From Kazachstania africana CBS 2517 (lineage: Eukaryota > Ascomycota > Saccharomycetes > Saccharomycetales > Saccharomycetaceae), in the NCBI RefSeq assembly GCF_000304475.1, contig NC_018943.1, forward strand, positions 186,001-250,000: 64,000 nucleotides of DNA. The letters run 5' to 3'. Shown piece after piece: positions 9,566 through 18,739 of the stretch. Numbering within the stretch: the first letter of the stretch is position 1; each line of letters begins with the position of its first letter. The notes beneath the pieces are model-generated. The model made no database searches and was not told the DNA's origin. It worked only from the letters and a program-made list of their open reading frames with translations. The translations under genes were made by a program, and so were the position numbers.

Positions 9566-11410
9566 TTATGCCCTACTCTCTTCAGAAGAGAGTTCAATCT
9601 CTTTTTCAATTATCTCATCCTTTGATTCAGAATTTGAACCCATCATATCGTAAGATATCACCTCTTCAAGTTTTCTATCTCTTAATAAGAATGAGCATAA
9701 AAGCAAAGGTACACAGAGACAAATGCCGACAACATATAAAATGAGTGTCACTTCACGGTATGCTGCAACTACTTCCATTCTTGTTGCTGTACCCCACTTG
9801 TATTTCTTCACGAATTTAGTTGGTGAATCATAGGCCAAGGCAGCGGCGGTAGTGTTAGATACTCTTTTGTAGATTTCAGCCTCCATTCTGTTACCCCAAA
9901 TGGCACCTGCAACAGCTGAACCAAATGCCTCACCAATATCTGCCAATGCTAAGAATAATGAGGTAATGACAGCCATTTTTTGATGAGAACCGACGGATGC
10001 CTGAATGGAGGCTCTTGCTGGAATCTTCAAGAAGCCATTACCAAATCCTAACACACAAATAGCAGCAATAGAACCAACATAAGAGGCTTGTCCCGTACGA
10101 TATCTAATAAACAGGCCGTATGCTATTATCCAAACTGCAATACCAAATAAGATAAACTTTTTAACTTTTTTGAGTCTGACAACAACAAAACCTAGGAAGA
10201 AACTAGTAATTACACCCACGAATGAATAGAGATTGTTAATTCTAGTAGCAGCGGAGGTGGTATTATTGAATGCAACATACAGCACAGTGTACAAATAAGT
10301 ATGTTGCATGTAATAGACAAAATCGATAAAAAGCGACACAAGCAATGCACCATAAATACCTCTATCTTTGACTGTAGCCAGTGGGGTTAAAGGAAATCTA
10401 GCAAAGAATTTTTCCCATATACAGTAAAGTGGTAATGAGACGGCCCAACCAAGGACTTCTGGAACAATATATGAGGCCTTTTTCCATTGGTAGTTTTTCT
10501 TTTCAGCTAAAGTAAACGGAATTAGGATTAATCCAAAAGTAGCAGCAAGCAAAATAAGGCCAACAACATCGACTCTCCAAAACAGTGTTTCAATTAGATA
10601 TTGAACTTTTGTCATGCCCTTTGGTAAAGTCCAAATCCTCTTCAGTTCCGGTCTTTTATCTTTGTATTGAGCCAAATATTTCATGTGTAATAAAATGAAG
10701 AGTAACGGTATACAACATACTGGGAAAACAATTGCCCAGAGACCAATACCCCACTTCCAATGATCACCTAAATCAGCTACTATGTTACCACTAATCCATG
10801 TATTGATAACATTGGGCAACATTGGTGCAGCAGCAGCAACGACTCTCCAGTTCAAATTTGAAAAATCGGCGATAAGCACTTCTGAAACTAGAACAATTCC
10901 AGAATGACCCAACGAATACAAAACCACACCACCAGCATACTTACTGATAGTAGTGGCTTGTGATTCAACGATGGTACCAACTGCGTAAAGTATTATAGAA
11001 AAGACGAAAATGGATGTTCTACCAAAAATGTCACAAGATCTAGCGAAACCAATTTGGCCGGCGGCAGAAATAATGGTCTTGATACATGTCACAGTAGACA
11101 TTAGGGTATGCTTTTTATATGAAGAGGTAGCATCCGTTGCGAATGTTGTACGAACTCTTGTATCGAGACCGTATGCATAAGCAACTAAGAATAAGAAAAA
11201 AAAATACATAAACCTGCTGAACTTACTAGTGTAGTATTCGGCGTATATTTCTATATTCCTAACACCTGCATCATAAACTATCGCATCATCGCCGTCTTCT
11301 CTTGTTTCGATGGAGAAGTCATTTTTAGCGGCAGCGTCGTGTGACACAACGGTCGTTTCTTTTGCGACAGCTTCTTCCTTTGTTGTGATCGAACTTTGGA
11401 AGTCTGCCAT
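9566..11410 (-). CDS. Siderophore-iron transporter, ARN/SIT family
   Basis: A 614-residue major-facilitator protein of the ARN family, which takes up ferric siderophores by proton symport at the plasma membrane or endosome. It has about 14 membrane segments. Family marks are the pre-TM1 string AGVRNIEIYAEYY, the motif YAYGLDTRVR in TM1, DIFGR after TM3, and the motif LNWRVVAAAAPMLPNVINTWISGN around residues 190-215. Similarity seems closest to Sit1/Arn3 rather than Arn1, Enb1 or Gex1, but ligand specificity cannot be read from sequence, so I give no symbol. A TTG five codons upstream is in frame; the first ATG is at 11410. ARN genes are usually subtelomeric, so its place between PET309 and ACT1 is unusual. 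A GCACCC core lies about 420 bases upstream. Confidence 0.88.
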   Translation of the reverse strand: MADFQSSITTKEEAVAKETTVVSHDAAAKNDFSIETREDGDDAIVYDAGVRNIEIYAEYYTSKFSRFMYFFFLFLVAYAYGLDTRVRTTFATDATSSYKKHTLMSTVTCIKTIISAAGQIGFARSCDIFGRTSIFVFSIILYAVGTIVESQATTISKYAGGVVLYSLGHSGIVLVSEVLIADFSNLNWRVVAAAAPMLPNVINTWISGNIVADLGDHWKWGIGLWAIVFPVCCIPLLFILLHMKYLAQYKDKRPELKRIWTLPKGMTKVQYLIETLFWRVDVVGLILLAATFGLILIPFTLAEKKNYQWKKASYIVPEVLGWAVSLPLYCIWEKFFARFPLTPLATVKDRGIYGALLVSLFIDFVYYMQHTYLYTVLYVAFNNTTSAATRINNLYSFVGVITSFFLGFVVVRLKKVKKFILFGIAVWIIAYGLFIRYRTGQASYVGSIAAICVLGFGNGFLKIPARASIQASVGSHQKMAVITSLFLALADIGEAFGSAVAGAIWGNRMEAEIYKRVSNTTAAALAYDSPTKFVKKYKWGTATRMEVVAAYREVTLILYVVGICLCVPLLLCSFLLRDRKLEEVISYDMMGSNSESKDEIIEKEIELSSEESRA

Positions 11411-12279
11411 CTGATAGAAACACAACTAGCGGACGCTTTACTGTATGATATATGATTCACAAATGGAAGGTTTCAACTTGAGAGGACATAATGAATGTTG
11501 GCCCTTTAAATAGTTTTTGAAAATAATGATACTAACAGTTAAGCCATCTGCCCAACACACCCAAGAAAGAAAAATTTTCAGTACAAGAAGCTTAAAAAAT
11601 ACTCTATTTGACCTATTGCAGAAAATAATAACACAAATGGCATCGAAAGTGTACCGTCTTGGCAAAATAATTGGCAACACTTTCAACTAATGTAGAGCCG
11701 TTCCCATAGTGTGTGTCAATTTGGTAATAAAGTTCCGTTCGACACCAAAACTCGGAAAAAATCAACTATCGGTCTACGACGTGATCTCTGTTCGAGAAAA
11801 TGCACCTGGAAATTCAGTTGTCAAATGGCACCCTCATATGCACGAAAGGGCTTGGCGAAGACTTACCGATGCAGCAGACTGTAGTTATAATGCAAGATGA
11901 GTCTCATTACTCGTACGTGTTTTGAGGAGGCTTTATATCATTGGGATCAGTAAGAAGTGCATCGTTTACGAAGTAAAATACTGAGGCAAGAAGTATTCGT
12001 GCTAATTTTTGGGCTGTGTCTTCTATTCGCCTGATACGGCCTTAAACATCACAGTTGTCAAAGCAACTTGTTGTATAATGATATTAATCGTTTCTTTTTG
12101 TAAATCATGGTTTTTTTAAATTCATTTCTAATCTATATATATGAAGTTATATACTTAATGTTATATATATTAACACAAATCGACTAATCAAGTAAAAATA
12201 ACAGGTTGTTTTTTGAAATAGAGAGAAAAAAAAGAGTAATAGAAGATTAAATTTTTTTGACTAATTAAATTTGATTAGA
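11411..12279. other. Intergenic region between the ARN gene and the 3' end of ACT1
   Basis: No convincing gene. Bases 11828-11833 hold GCACCC, the core bound by Aft-type iron regulators, but the flanking bases do not fully fit the YRCACCCR consensus. The left part should contain the siderophore transporter promoter and the AT-rich right part (12060-12279, with short TA runs) the ACT1 3' untranslated region. A 63-codon open frame at 11709 has no coding look. Confidence 0.5.
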
Positions 12280-13954
12280 TTAGAAACATTTGTGGTGAAC
12301 AATAGATGGACCACTTTCGTCGTATTCTTGCTTTGAAATCCACATTTGTTGGAAAGTAGTTAAGGAAGCTAAGATAGAACCACCGATCCAGACAGAGTAC
12401 TTTCTTTCTGGTGGGGCAATGATCTTGACCTTCATAGAAGATGGAGCCAAAGCAGTAATTTCCTTTTGCATTCTTTCAGCAATACCTGGGAACATAGTAG
12501 TACCACCAGACATGACAATGTTACCGTATAATTCCTTACGGACATCGACATCACACTTCATGATGGAGTTGTAAGTGGTTTGGTCAATACCAGAGGATTC
12601 TAAACCTAAGACAGATGGATGGAATAAAGCTTCTGGGGCTCTGAATCTTTCGTTACCGATGGTAATGACTTGACCATCTGGTAATTCGTAAGATTTTTCG
12701 ATAGAAGAAGATTGAGCGGCAGTTTGCATTTCTTGTTCGAAATCTAAAGCAACGTAACATAATTTTTCTTTAATATCACGAACAATTTCTCTTTCAGCTG
12801 TAGTAGAGAAAGAGTAACCACGTTCACTTAAGATCTTCATTAAGTAGTCAGTTAAATCTCTACCAGCTAAATCGATTCTTAAGATAGCATGTGGTAAGGA
12901 GAAACCGGCATAAATTGGGACAACGTGAGTAACACCATCACCAGAATCTAAGACGATACCGGTAGTTCTACCAGAGGAGTATAAGGATAAGACGGCTTGG
13001 ATAGAAACGTAGAAAGCTGGGACGTTGAAAGTTTCAAACATAATTTGAGTCATCTTTTCTCTGTTAGATTTTGGGTTCATTGGGGCTTCAGTTAAAAGAA
13101 CTGGATGTTCTTCTGGGGCAACTCTTAATTCGTTGTAGAAAGTATGATGCCAGATTTTTTCCATATCATCCCAGTTAGTGACGATACCGTGTTCAATTGG
13201 ATAACGTAAAGTTAAGATACCTCTCTTTGATTGAGCTTCATCACCAACGTAAGAGTCCTTTTGACCCATACCGACCATGATACCTTGGTGTCTTGGTCTA
13301 CCGACGATAGATGGGAAGACAGCTCTTGGAGCATCATCACCAGCGAAACCGGCCTTACACATACCGGAACCATTATCAATAACTAAAGCAGCAACTTCTG
13401 TAGCAAGATAAATTTGAAAATTAAAATTGTTAGTAAATCAATCGTTCATTTCACATCGTTGTCTATAGTTACCATTTTTAATAGACGCAAACTGAAAAGT
13501 TGATTATCGTCGCTTACGGGGCTTTACTTCTAATAATACTCCTTTAAAAAAAAAGAGAGAGGAAGGCGTAGTGAGAGTCATAGAGAGACAAAGACTCTGT
13601 ATTGATAGTAGGAGGTAGTTCGTGGCGAGTGTGGTATTAACATTCCAAAACATAATACATGAGTAACTTCATGCTTCAATCTTGCACCAACTAAATAGAC
13701 AACATTAAAAAATGCGTGGATCAAGTACATATTTCAAAACATTAAAATTTGGAATATGTACTTGATCCCAGAATACTGCAATCTCACCTTGACAAATACG
13801 AACACTCCTGTGTCAACAAACACCCATCACAAGTCTCTAAACCACAGACGCGGATCCTATGGATGGACCAAACAAGCAACCCTGAAGTAAATTTCAAAAG
13901 ACGATAGACCAACGATCCACCTTGAATTCATAAAACTAACATACCGGAATCCAT
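12280..13954 (-). CDS. ACT1: Actin (two exons)
   Basis: Actin, the filament-forming ATPase of the cytoskeleton. Exon 1 is only ten bases, 13945-13954; exon 2 runs 12280-13397. Together they give 375 residues, exactly the universal actin length, beginning MDSEVAALV and ending VHHKCF. The junction splits codon 4 (G|AA), as in S. cerevisiae. The 5' splice site is GTATGT, the branch point is TACTAAC, and the 3' site is CAG. Exon 2 codons are strongly biased to the preferred set (for example AGA for Arg, GGT for Gly), as expected of a very highly expressed gene. It is divergent from SND2/ENV10 with a Reb1-type site between them. Actin is on chromosome VI in S. cerevisiae, whereas its neighbours here are chromosome XII genes. 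Confidence 0.99.
13398..13944 (-). other. ACT1: ACT1 intron (547 bases)
   Basis: Spliceosomal intron with GTATGT at its 5' end, TACTAAC at 13429-13435 (read on the minus strand) and a CAG 3' site. It is longer than the roughly 309-base intron of S. cerevisiae. It contains a perfect 16-base inverted repeat (13718-13733 with 13753-13768) separated by 19 bases. Confidence 0.97.
13718..13768. repeat. Perfect 16-bp inverted repeat inside the ACT1 intron
   Basis: GGATCAAGTACATATT at 13718-13733 is the exact reverse complement of 13753-13768, with a 19-base loop. In the transcript it would form a stable hairpin near the middle of the intron. Long yeast introns often use such stems to shorten the effective distance between 5' splice site and branch point; that role here is inference. 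Confidence 0.85.
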
Positions 13955-14363
13955 TTTTCTTTGTATTACTTGTACGTAACCTATCTAATTGATCAGAAAC
14001 AAAAAAGTCAAAAACCAAAAGGAAAGTGGTTAAATAAGTTTACAATATCTAAACTTATAGGTTGTTAATAAATAGGAGACAAGAAAGATTGAATTTTCCA
14101 GAAAGTTTCACACGTTGCTTGATTTCCTCGAGGCGGGCAAAAAAAAACACGCTGAAAAAAACACGCTTAAAAAAAATTGAGGCCCAGCCAACCGTTACCC
14201 GGTCGTGTAACTGCATAGAACGTACAGAATGAGGCCAGAGACACAGTTGGTAGCAGCAGCGAAGAGAGTTATAACTACCATCAGTAAGTTTAGTACCAGA
14301 AGGAGGACGGTGTATATACCGTGAATAGGGGCTAACAGTTGTGTGAAATTGTTAGTTTGAAAT
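13955..14363. other. Divergent promoter region ACT1 / SND2
   Basis: About 410 bases between the divergently transcribed ACT1 and SND2. It contains T/A-rich tracts, a tandem pair of AAAAAAACACGCT units near 14146-14172, and a Reb1-type site. An antisense 82-codon frame with hydrophobic stretches overlaps the right end but I do not believe it is a gene. Confidence 0.6.
14195..14201 (+). promoter_or_regulatory. Reb1-type site TTACCCG in the ACT1/SND2 promoter
   Basis: TTACCCG is a perfect core for the general regulatory factor Reb1, placed 163 bases upstream of SND2 and about 240 bases upstream of ACT1. A single site between divergent housekeeping genes is the usual setting for nucleosome-depleting factors. 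Binding is inferred. Confidence 0.5.
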
Positions 14364-14915
14364 ATGGCTGGTAAGTCTGGGAAGAAACAAGTGCAATCTA
14401 ATTTGCAGATATTGTCAAATCTATATAAATTAACGGTCCCCACGATCGTGTTGACATTTCTAAGAGTTTGGTTCTCATCGGGATCTCTTCTGAAATGTAC
14501 TCTATCACAAATCCCGATCTTACTTTGTATTTATACGATAGATAAGTCAGGAAGACCCAAATTTGACGTCAATGACCCCAGAAAAGTTGTCAAATATGGT
14601 ATTGATTTGTCTGATACAGGTACTTTAATCGAATATCTATTCGATATCATATATCTTTCTCTGTTGGGAAATGTGGGTGTCATCTTATTTGACACATTCA
14701 AGTTTTACTGGGTCTGGATTCTTTGTCCAGTATACCTTGCCTACAAAGGTTACTCTTTAAAACAACAGTATTTCCCTAGCAAACCGAAGACGAAGAAGTC
14801 TCACATAGAAAATGAAGAAGATACTAGTACCACGAACGTTAAATCAAAGAGACAATTAAAAAGAGAGAAAAATGAGAACAAGAACGGCAGTCAAGTCAAA
14901 TACAAATATAGGTAA
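14364..14915 (+). CDS. SND2: SRP-independent targeting protein Snd2 (Env10)
   Basis: A 183-residue ER membrane protein, orthologue of YLR065C (ENV10/SND2), which acts with Snd1 and Snd3 in targeting proteins to the endoplasmic reticulum independently of SRP. It starts MAGKSGKKQ, has three to four hydrophobic segments (about residues 25-45, 50-70, 95-115 and 118-135), and ends in a Lys/Arg-rich cytosolic tail with KSKRQLKREK and a final KYKYR, both family marks. Length agrees with the yeast protein (181). It is followed by convergent PER33, as in S. cerevisiae. Confidence 0.93.
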   Translation: MAGKSGKKQVQSNLQILSNLYKLTVPTIVLTFLRVWFSSGSLLKCTLSQIPILLCIYTIDKSGRPKFDVNDPRKVVKYGIDLSDTGTLIEYLFDIIYLSLLGNVGVILFDTFKFYWVWILCPVYLAYKGYSLKQQYFPSKPKTKKSHIENEEDTSTTNVKSKRQLKREKNENKNGSQVKYKYR

Positions 14916-14969
14916 ATAATACATAAATACAACTATTTATAAAATCCTGATTGAAGAAAATCTCTATAT

Positions 14970-15812
14970 CTACACTGGAAATTTCCAAAATAGGCTCTTG
15001 ACAGCTACTTTATAATTGTTCCATTTCAATTTCATATTTTCATTCAGTACATTGTCTAGGTATCCATCGATTCTTGATACTACTCCATTTAATATCACTG
15101 GAATTTGTTTATTCTGTATAAACCTCAATTTAAAAAACCAAATATAAGATAGATTGGCAATTATCTTCGCTATACTTATTTGAAAATTTCTTGTTATGAC
15201 CAATTTAATCAAATTGATTGGTAAATTAATCAATCCAGTACGTAAACAGCAAATGATTTCAAATAATTGAGCAATCGTTAAAAATTGTTCATTGTAATGA
15301 ATAATAAAATTATTTATTCTTTCATTGATAACGTTTTTTAATAATACTTGAATTGGTAAAAATGGTAACAAATTTTCTTTGAAATAATTTAGACAATGGA
15401 ACAATGAAAAAATAACAACAGAATACGTTGATCCATTGATTATGACACTATCATTGAATAAAGAACAAAGTAGTAGTATCGTTAGCATGGAAAAATATTG
15501 TAAATTATCCAACGTTTTGAGGTTCTTCCTGAAATTTTCCCAACTGTTCAATTTTAGCTGTCCACTTTTATAAAATTGATAGAGGACAATAGCGTAAGTA
15601 ATCGATATATTAGCAAGAATCATTTTATAGTGGTACTTTTGTGATGAAATGGAGAATAATGACAAATGAAATCTGATAAAATGATATACTGTGAGAAGGT
15701 GGCCTAAAAACCAGTAAAATTGTGGTTGTCTGATCCTCGACCTCAACATCATCATGAAAGGAGGAATTGGACGTTGAGGAATTGACGTTCGAGAGGAGGT
15801 TCGTGATGCCAT
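14970..15812 (-). CDS. PER33: Pom33-family ER / nuclear envelope membrane protein Per33
   Basis: A 280-residue membrane protein of the Pom33/Per33 (TMEM33) family, found in the ER and at nuclear pores. The N-terminal signature QPQFYWFLGHLLTVY lies near residues 33-47, followed by several hydrophobic segments and a C-terminal part rich in basic and amphipathic helices, the part that binds membrane curvature and karyopherin in Pom33. The position between SND2 and BMT6 identifies it as the YLR064W orthologue rather than POM33. The start is the first ATG; the preceding Ser/Arg-rich 20 residues are poorly conserved in the family. Confidence 0.88.
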   Translation of the reverse strand: MASRTSSRTSIPQRPIPPFMMMLRSRIRQPQFYWFLGHLLTVYHFIRFHLSLFSISSQKYHYKMILANISITYAIVLYQFYKSGQLKLNSWENFRKNLKTLDNLQYFSMLTILLLCSLFNDSVIINGSTYSVVIFSLFHCLNYFKENLLPFLPIQVLLKNVINERINNFIIHYNEQFLTIAQLFEIICCLRTGLINLPINLIKLVITRNFQISIAKIIANLSYIWFFKLRFIQNKQIPVILNGVVSRIDGYLDNVLNENMKLKWNNYKVAVKSLFWKFPV

Positions 15813-16433
15813 TTCAAGTCTTTTCTAAAATGCAAATAATGGGAATAGTTAATTTAATTGAAGATGGGCAAAAAATGAAATATAAAAATAAGGGTGAATT
15901 AACACGGTTGGACCTTTACTAAAACGCTAACTCAAACTAGTTATAGTAATATGCTGCAGAAATCTCCACTAGTAGTTTTGTAATCTTAGATCAATTTGAA
16001 TAATATCCAGGAATACCACTTTATTTTAAATGCGAGCTTCCCTTATTAACGCTATGAATTTAAAGAACACAATTAGCGAAAAACTGACACTAAACCGGGG
16101 TAACAATCACAGATCGGGTATGGAAAACAACTTTCAGTAATACCAGCCAACAAAATAGCGTAAAGAGTAGCGAAAAAGCTGTCGAACGATCTTTCTTGAA
16201 TTCAATTGAATTGGAATCAGAAATATGTCAAACGTCCCAAATCAAAATTTTCTAGAAAAATCAATAATGTCTCAAACGGTCGCCCAGCAAGCGAAAAAAA
16301 AATTGTGAAAAATTTCAGTCAGAGAAAGAGATGAGCATTAAGAATGAGTTACTAGCAGGTCATGGGAAACGACGTGTAATACCATGCGTCACTGTAGCAC
16401 ATGGTATGGTGATGGTGGTACATGTTTGGTAGT
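15813..16433. other. Intergenic region PER33 promoter / BMT6 3' end
   Basis: About 620 bases without a gene. It holds the PER33 promoter and the BMT6 3' untranslated region. An 8-bp perfect inverted repeat, ATACCATG (16379-16386) with 16400-16407, lies 27 bases after the BMT6 stop and may be a 3' hairpin. I see nothing else of note. Confidence 0.5.
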
Positions 16434-17387
16434 CTATTTCTTTCTATATAGTCTATAAAAGAACCGCATGTTTTCCAATTTGATTGGGTAGTCGAGTTGA
16501 TTATTGGTACGGTACCATATGCTGTCATTTTGTTTTAGTAGCTCCCATTGTCCATCTTGCTCGTGGCCTCGTTGTCCTACAAGAATAGTATCTATCAAGA
16601 ATTGGATAGGGAATTTCTTGGATCCGACAGTGATGTGAGAGTAACTTCCTGCACTCTCTACAATCAACAATAGGCAACCTGTCGAGCAAAATTTATTCAA
16701 TTTTTGGAAGAAACGTATACTTTCAGCTTTTTGTTCCATGAATAGTTCACTTGTAGTAAATAAGGAAGTGATCAAATTAAGCTGTGGTAGCTTCAAATCT
16801 TTCTGGTCCGTGTTAAGAATGTCACAATTAGTGAATTTCAGATTAAAATATTCATGTTCGTTGTTATACAGCCAATATGATTTTATTTCATTCGATAACC
16901 TGGTAACTACGTTACTCCAATCAGAGATATCCACTAACTGAACATTTAGAGTAGTTTTCTTTGACTTAGAGTCATCTGTACCAGTCTTGTACTTAGAATC
17001 GAACGTCCTTGATGGAGCAAAAATACTGGAAATGGCTGCGAGTTCTGCACCAGCACCACCTCCCACACATAGCACGGACTTATTCTCACCGCTAGCACAT
17101 TTTATAATGTCAGCTACTTCTGGGAACTCGGCAAACAGGGAAGCATAGCTGATGGCTCTTGAAGGCGACCATCTACAACAGTATGCAGTCCTTTTTAAAT
17201 CGTCATCAAAAGCAGTAATGTATTCTCTATCGTACAAATGTGATTTAACCTGTTGAATCTGTTTGTGTAAGTCCTCTAAGGATTGCTCATCTGCGTACAG
17301 TTCATCATTAAACGTTCTTTTAAACAGATCGATTATCTCTTGCGGTGGTAAGGATGCTTTATTATGAAAAGACAACTGTGAAGACAT
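16434..17387 (-). CDS. BMT6: 25S rRNA uridine-N3 methyltransferase Bmt6
   Basis: A 317-residue S-adenosylmethionine-dependent methyltransferase, orthologue of YLR063W/Bmt6, which makes m3U2843 in 25S rRNA in the nucleolus. The SAM-binding glycine motif VLCVGGGAGAEL is at about residues 107-118. Further support comes from RRTAYCCRW-like context (KRTAYCCRWSPSRAISYASL), used by the family ahead of the Rossmann fold. The open frame runs 18 codons further upstream to another ATG, but MSSQLSFHN at 17387 gives the usual N-terminus. It is slightly shorter than in S. cerevisiae (365). It lies between PER33 and RPL22 on the same strand as in S. cerevisiae. Confidence 0.88.
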   Translation of the reverse strand: MSSQLSFHNKASLPPQEIIDLFKRTFNDELYADEQSLEDLHKQIQQVKSHLYDREYITAFDDDLKRTAYCCRWSPSRAISYASLFAEFPEVADIIKCASGENKSVLCVGGGAGAELAAISSIFAPSRTFDSKYKTGTDDSKSKKTTLNVQLVDISDWSNVVTRLSNEIKSYWLYNNEHEYFNLKFTNCDILNTDQKDLKLPQLNLITSLFTTSELFMEQKAESIRFFQKLNKFCSTGCLLLIVESAGSYSHITVGSKKFPIQFLIDTILVGQRGHEQDGQWELLKQNDSIWYRTNNQLDYPIKLENMRFFYRLYRKK

Positions 17388-17589
17388 TAGAAACGTTGAT
17401 ATTTGCAAATTTTCTACAACCAGTCTATATTTAATACACAACTCATCACTTAAAAAAAGTCTTGTATTGAAATTTTATAGTTATTCAGGATATTGAAATT
17501 TGAATAAATTCATCTGTAATTTAATTGGAAATCTACATATTATTAGGAAAAAAATGAATATTATATATGATTAATTAAATACATTAAAT

Positions 17590-18232
17590 TTATTCTTCGT
17601 CTTCTTCTTCGTCTTCTGGAGCGACTTGGTAGAAGGCTAATCTGTATTGGTTAGTCTTGGTAGAGACGAATCTGATCCAGTCTCTTAATTGGTTCTTCTT
17701 TAAGTACTTCTTGGTTAAGTACTTTAAGTACTTACCAGAGAACTTAGCAGTAGAAACAATAGTGACAACGGAACCATCTTCTTCAACAGTGATAGCGTTA
17801 CCTAAGTTACCGACGACGTTTTCAACCTTGATGTGGTCGATTAAGTACTTGGCGTAGGCAGCTGGGTCGAAGACACCGTTTTCAGTTGGGGAAGAAACGT
17901 CAACAGTGAAGGTTCTAGCGATCTTTTGCTTTCTGGAAGTCTGTCAAAAAAAAAAAAAATGTTAGTAACTCGTACTGAATTTTCTCATTCGAGAAAAGAT
18001 ATTACCAAATTAATTTTGCCTACTGCTATTAACAATCACTTTTTATCGTTTCCACAACCGTGTCGTGAATATTTAAAATACAGAAAAGCAAAATTATCTA
18101 CTGCTCATATTAATGTCCAGTTAAAAAGACATCCATTCTATTTTTCTTTTGGTCACAACAAAAGGTATCAATTACAGTTCAAAATTAATCAGTGCATCTT
18201 CATGGATAATTTCCACATACGTTTGGAGCCAT
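17590..18232 (-). CDS. RPL22A: 60S ribosomal protein eL22 (two exons)
   Basis: Ribosomal protein eL22 of the large subunit. Exon 1 is 12 bases, 18221-18232, encoding MAPN; exon 2 is 17590-17940, beginning [18 protein letters not shown] and ending in an acidic EDEEEDEE tail. The joined protein is 120 residues (121 in S. cerevisiae). The intron starts GTATGT, has TACTAAC at 17961-17967 and ends after a T13 run with GACAG. Codon use is strongly biased, as in other ribosomal protein genes. Simple ORF calling misses it because neither exon alone starts with a usable ATG-containing long frame. Position next to BMT6 makes it the RPL22A-side copy. In S. cerevisiae Rpl22 binds RPL22 introns and represses its own splicing. 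Confidence 0.98.
17941..18220 (-). other. RPL22A: RPL22 intron (280 bases) with internal stems
   Basis: GTATGT 5' site, TACTAAC branch point 20 bases from the 3' end, and a long pyrimidine tract. Two inverted repeats stand out: a 9-bp stem (18011-18019 with 18088-18096, 68 bases apart) and a 7-bp stem with a 4-base loop (17980-17986 with 17991-17997) lying just upstream of the branch point in the transcript. Either could be the Rpl22-binding or splicing-control structure. Confidence 0.9.
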
Positions 18233-18437
18233 TGTATATAGTTAGTTTTTTGTATTGAAGATGAAGTTTGACAGTAATGTAATCTAAACTGCTTCAAGTT
18301 ATATATACAGTAAGTCGAATGCCATAAGCATCGGCCCTCCGTTTGGCAAAAGTGAAAAGTGAAAAATTGTGTTTTCGAATTTTTGAAACTTTTTCAAAAA
18401 ATTTCAAAAAACAAAAAAACGAAAAATAAATCGGGAT

Positions 18438-18452
18438 GGAGGTGTGGGTTCA
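18438..18452 (-). promoter_or_regulatory. Rap1-like site upstream of RPL22
   Basis: Read on the minus strand the bases are TGAACCCACACCTCC, which contains GAACCCANNC and so matches most of the Rap1 consensus RMACCCANNCAYY with a mismatch in the last part. It lies about 205 bases upstream of the RPL22 start, in the transcribed orientation, and ribosomal protein promoters commonly carry Rap1 sites. Confidence 0.35.
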
Positions 18453-18733
18453 GTATGTGAACGAGCAGTCCAACGAGAAACACATTCTGCGTAGGAAGAA
18501 TTAGTGACCCTGGATGTGATAGATACAGGTTTTACTTGAAGGTCGTAGAGCGAATTTTGTGCAGTAGCAAGGTCTTCCCCCCACATTTTACTATGGAAAG
18601 TGCTCATAGGAGTCACCTTCAATTCCCAAGCTTAAGAAGCATCAATCAGTTGCACACATTTGCCTCTTGAAGTGACTGGCTTCACCCCTGTGGGACATAG
18701 TTGGTCCCAAAAGCTGGCTCTGGCCTTGAAATT

Positions 18734-18739
18734 TGACTC
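18734..18739 (+). promoter_or_regulatory. TGACTC site (Bas1/Gcn4 type) upstream of SHM2
   Basis: TGACTCT lies about 370 bases upstream of the SHM2 ATG. SHM2 in S. cerevisiae is controlled with the purine genes by Bas1/Bas2, which bind TGACTC, and Gcn4 accepts the same core. A six-base site can occur by chance, so this is a weak call. Confidence 0.35.

Noticed and set aside
14195..14443. 82-codon hydrophobic frame antisense to the SND2 start
   Set aside because: It overlaps the conserved SND2 coding start on the opposite strand, covers the Reb1-type promoter site, begins at TTATACAAA-type sequence without good context, and matches no family I know; its hydrophobicity follows from base composition.
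17926..18258. 110-codon plus-strand frame across the RPL22 intron
   Set aside because: It is antisense to a clearly spliced intron and to the MAPN exon of RPL22; composition reflects the intron.
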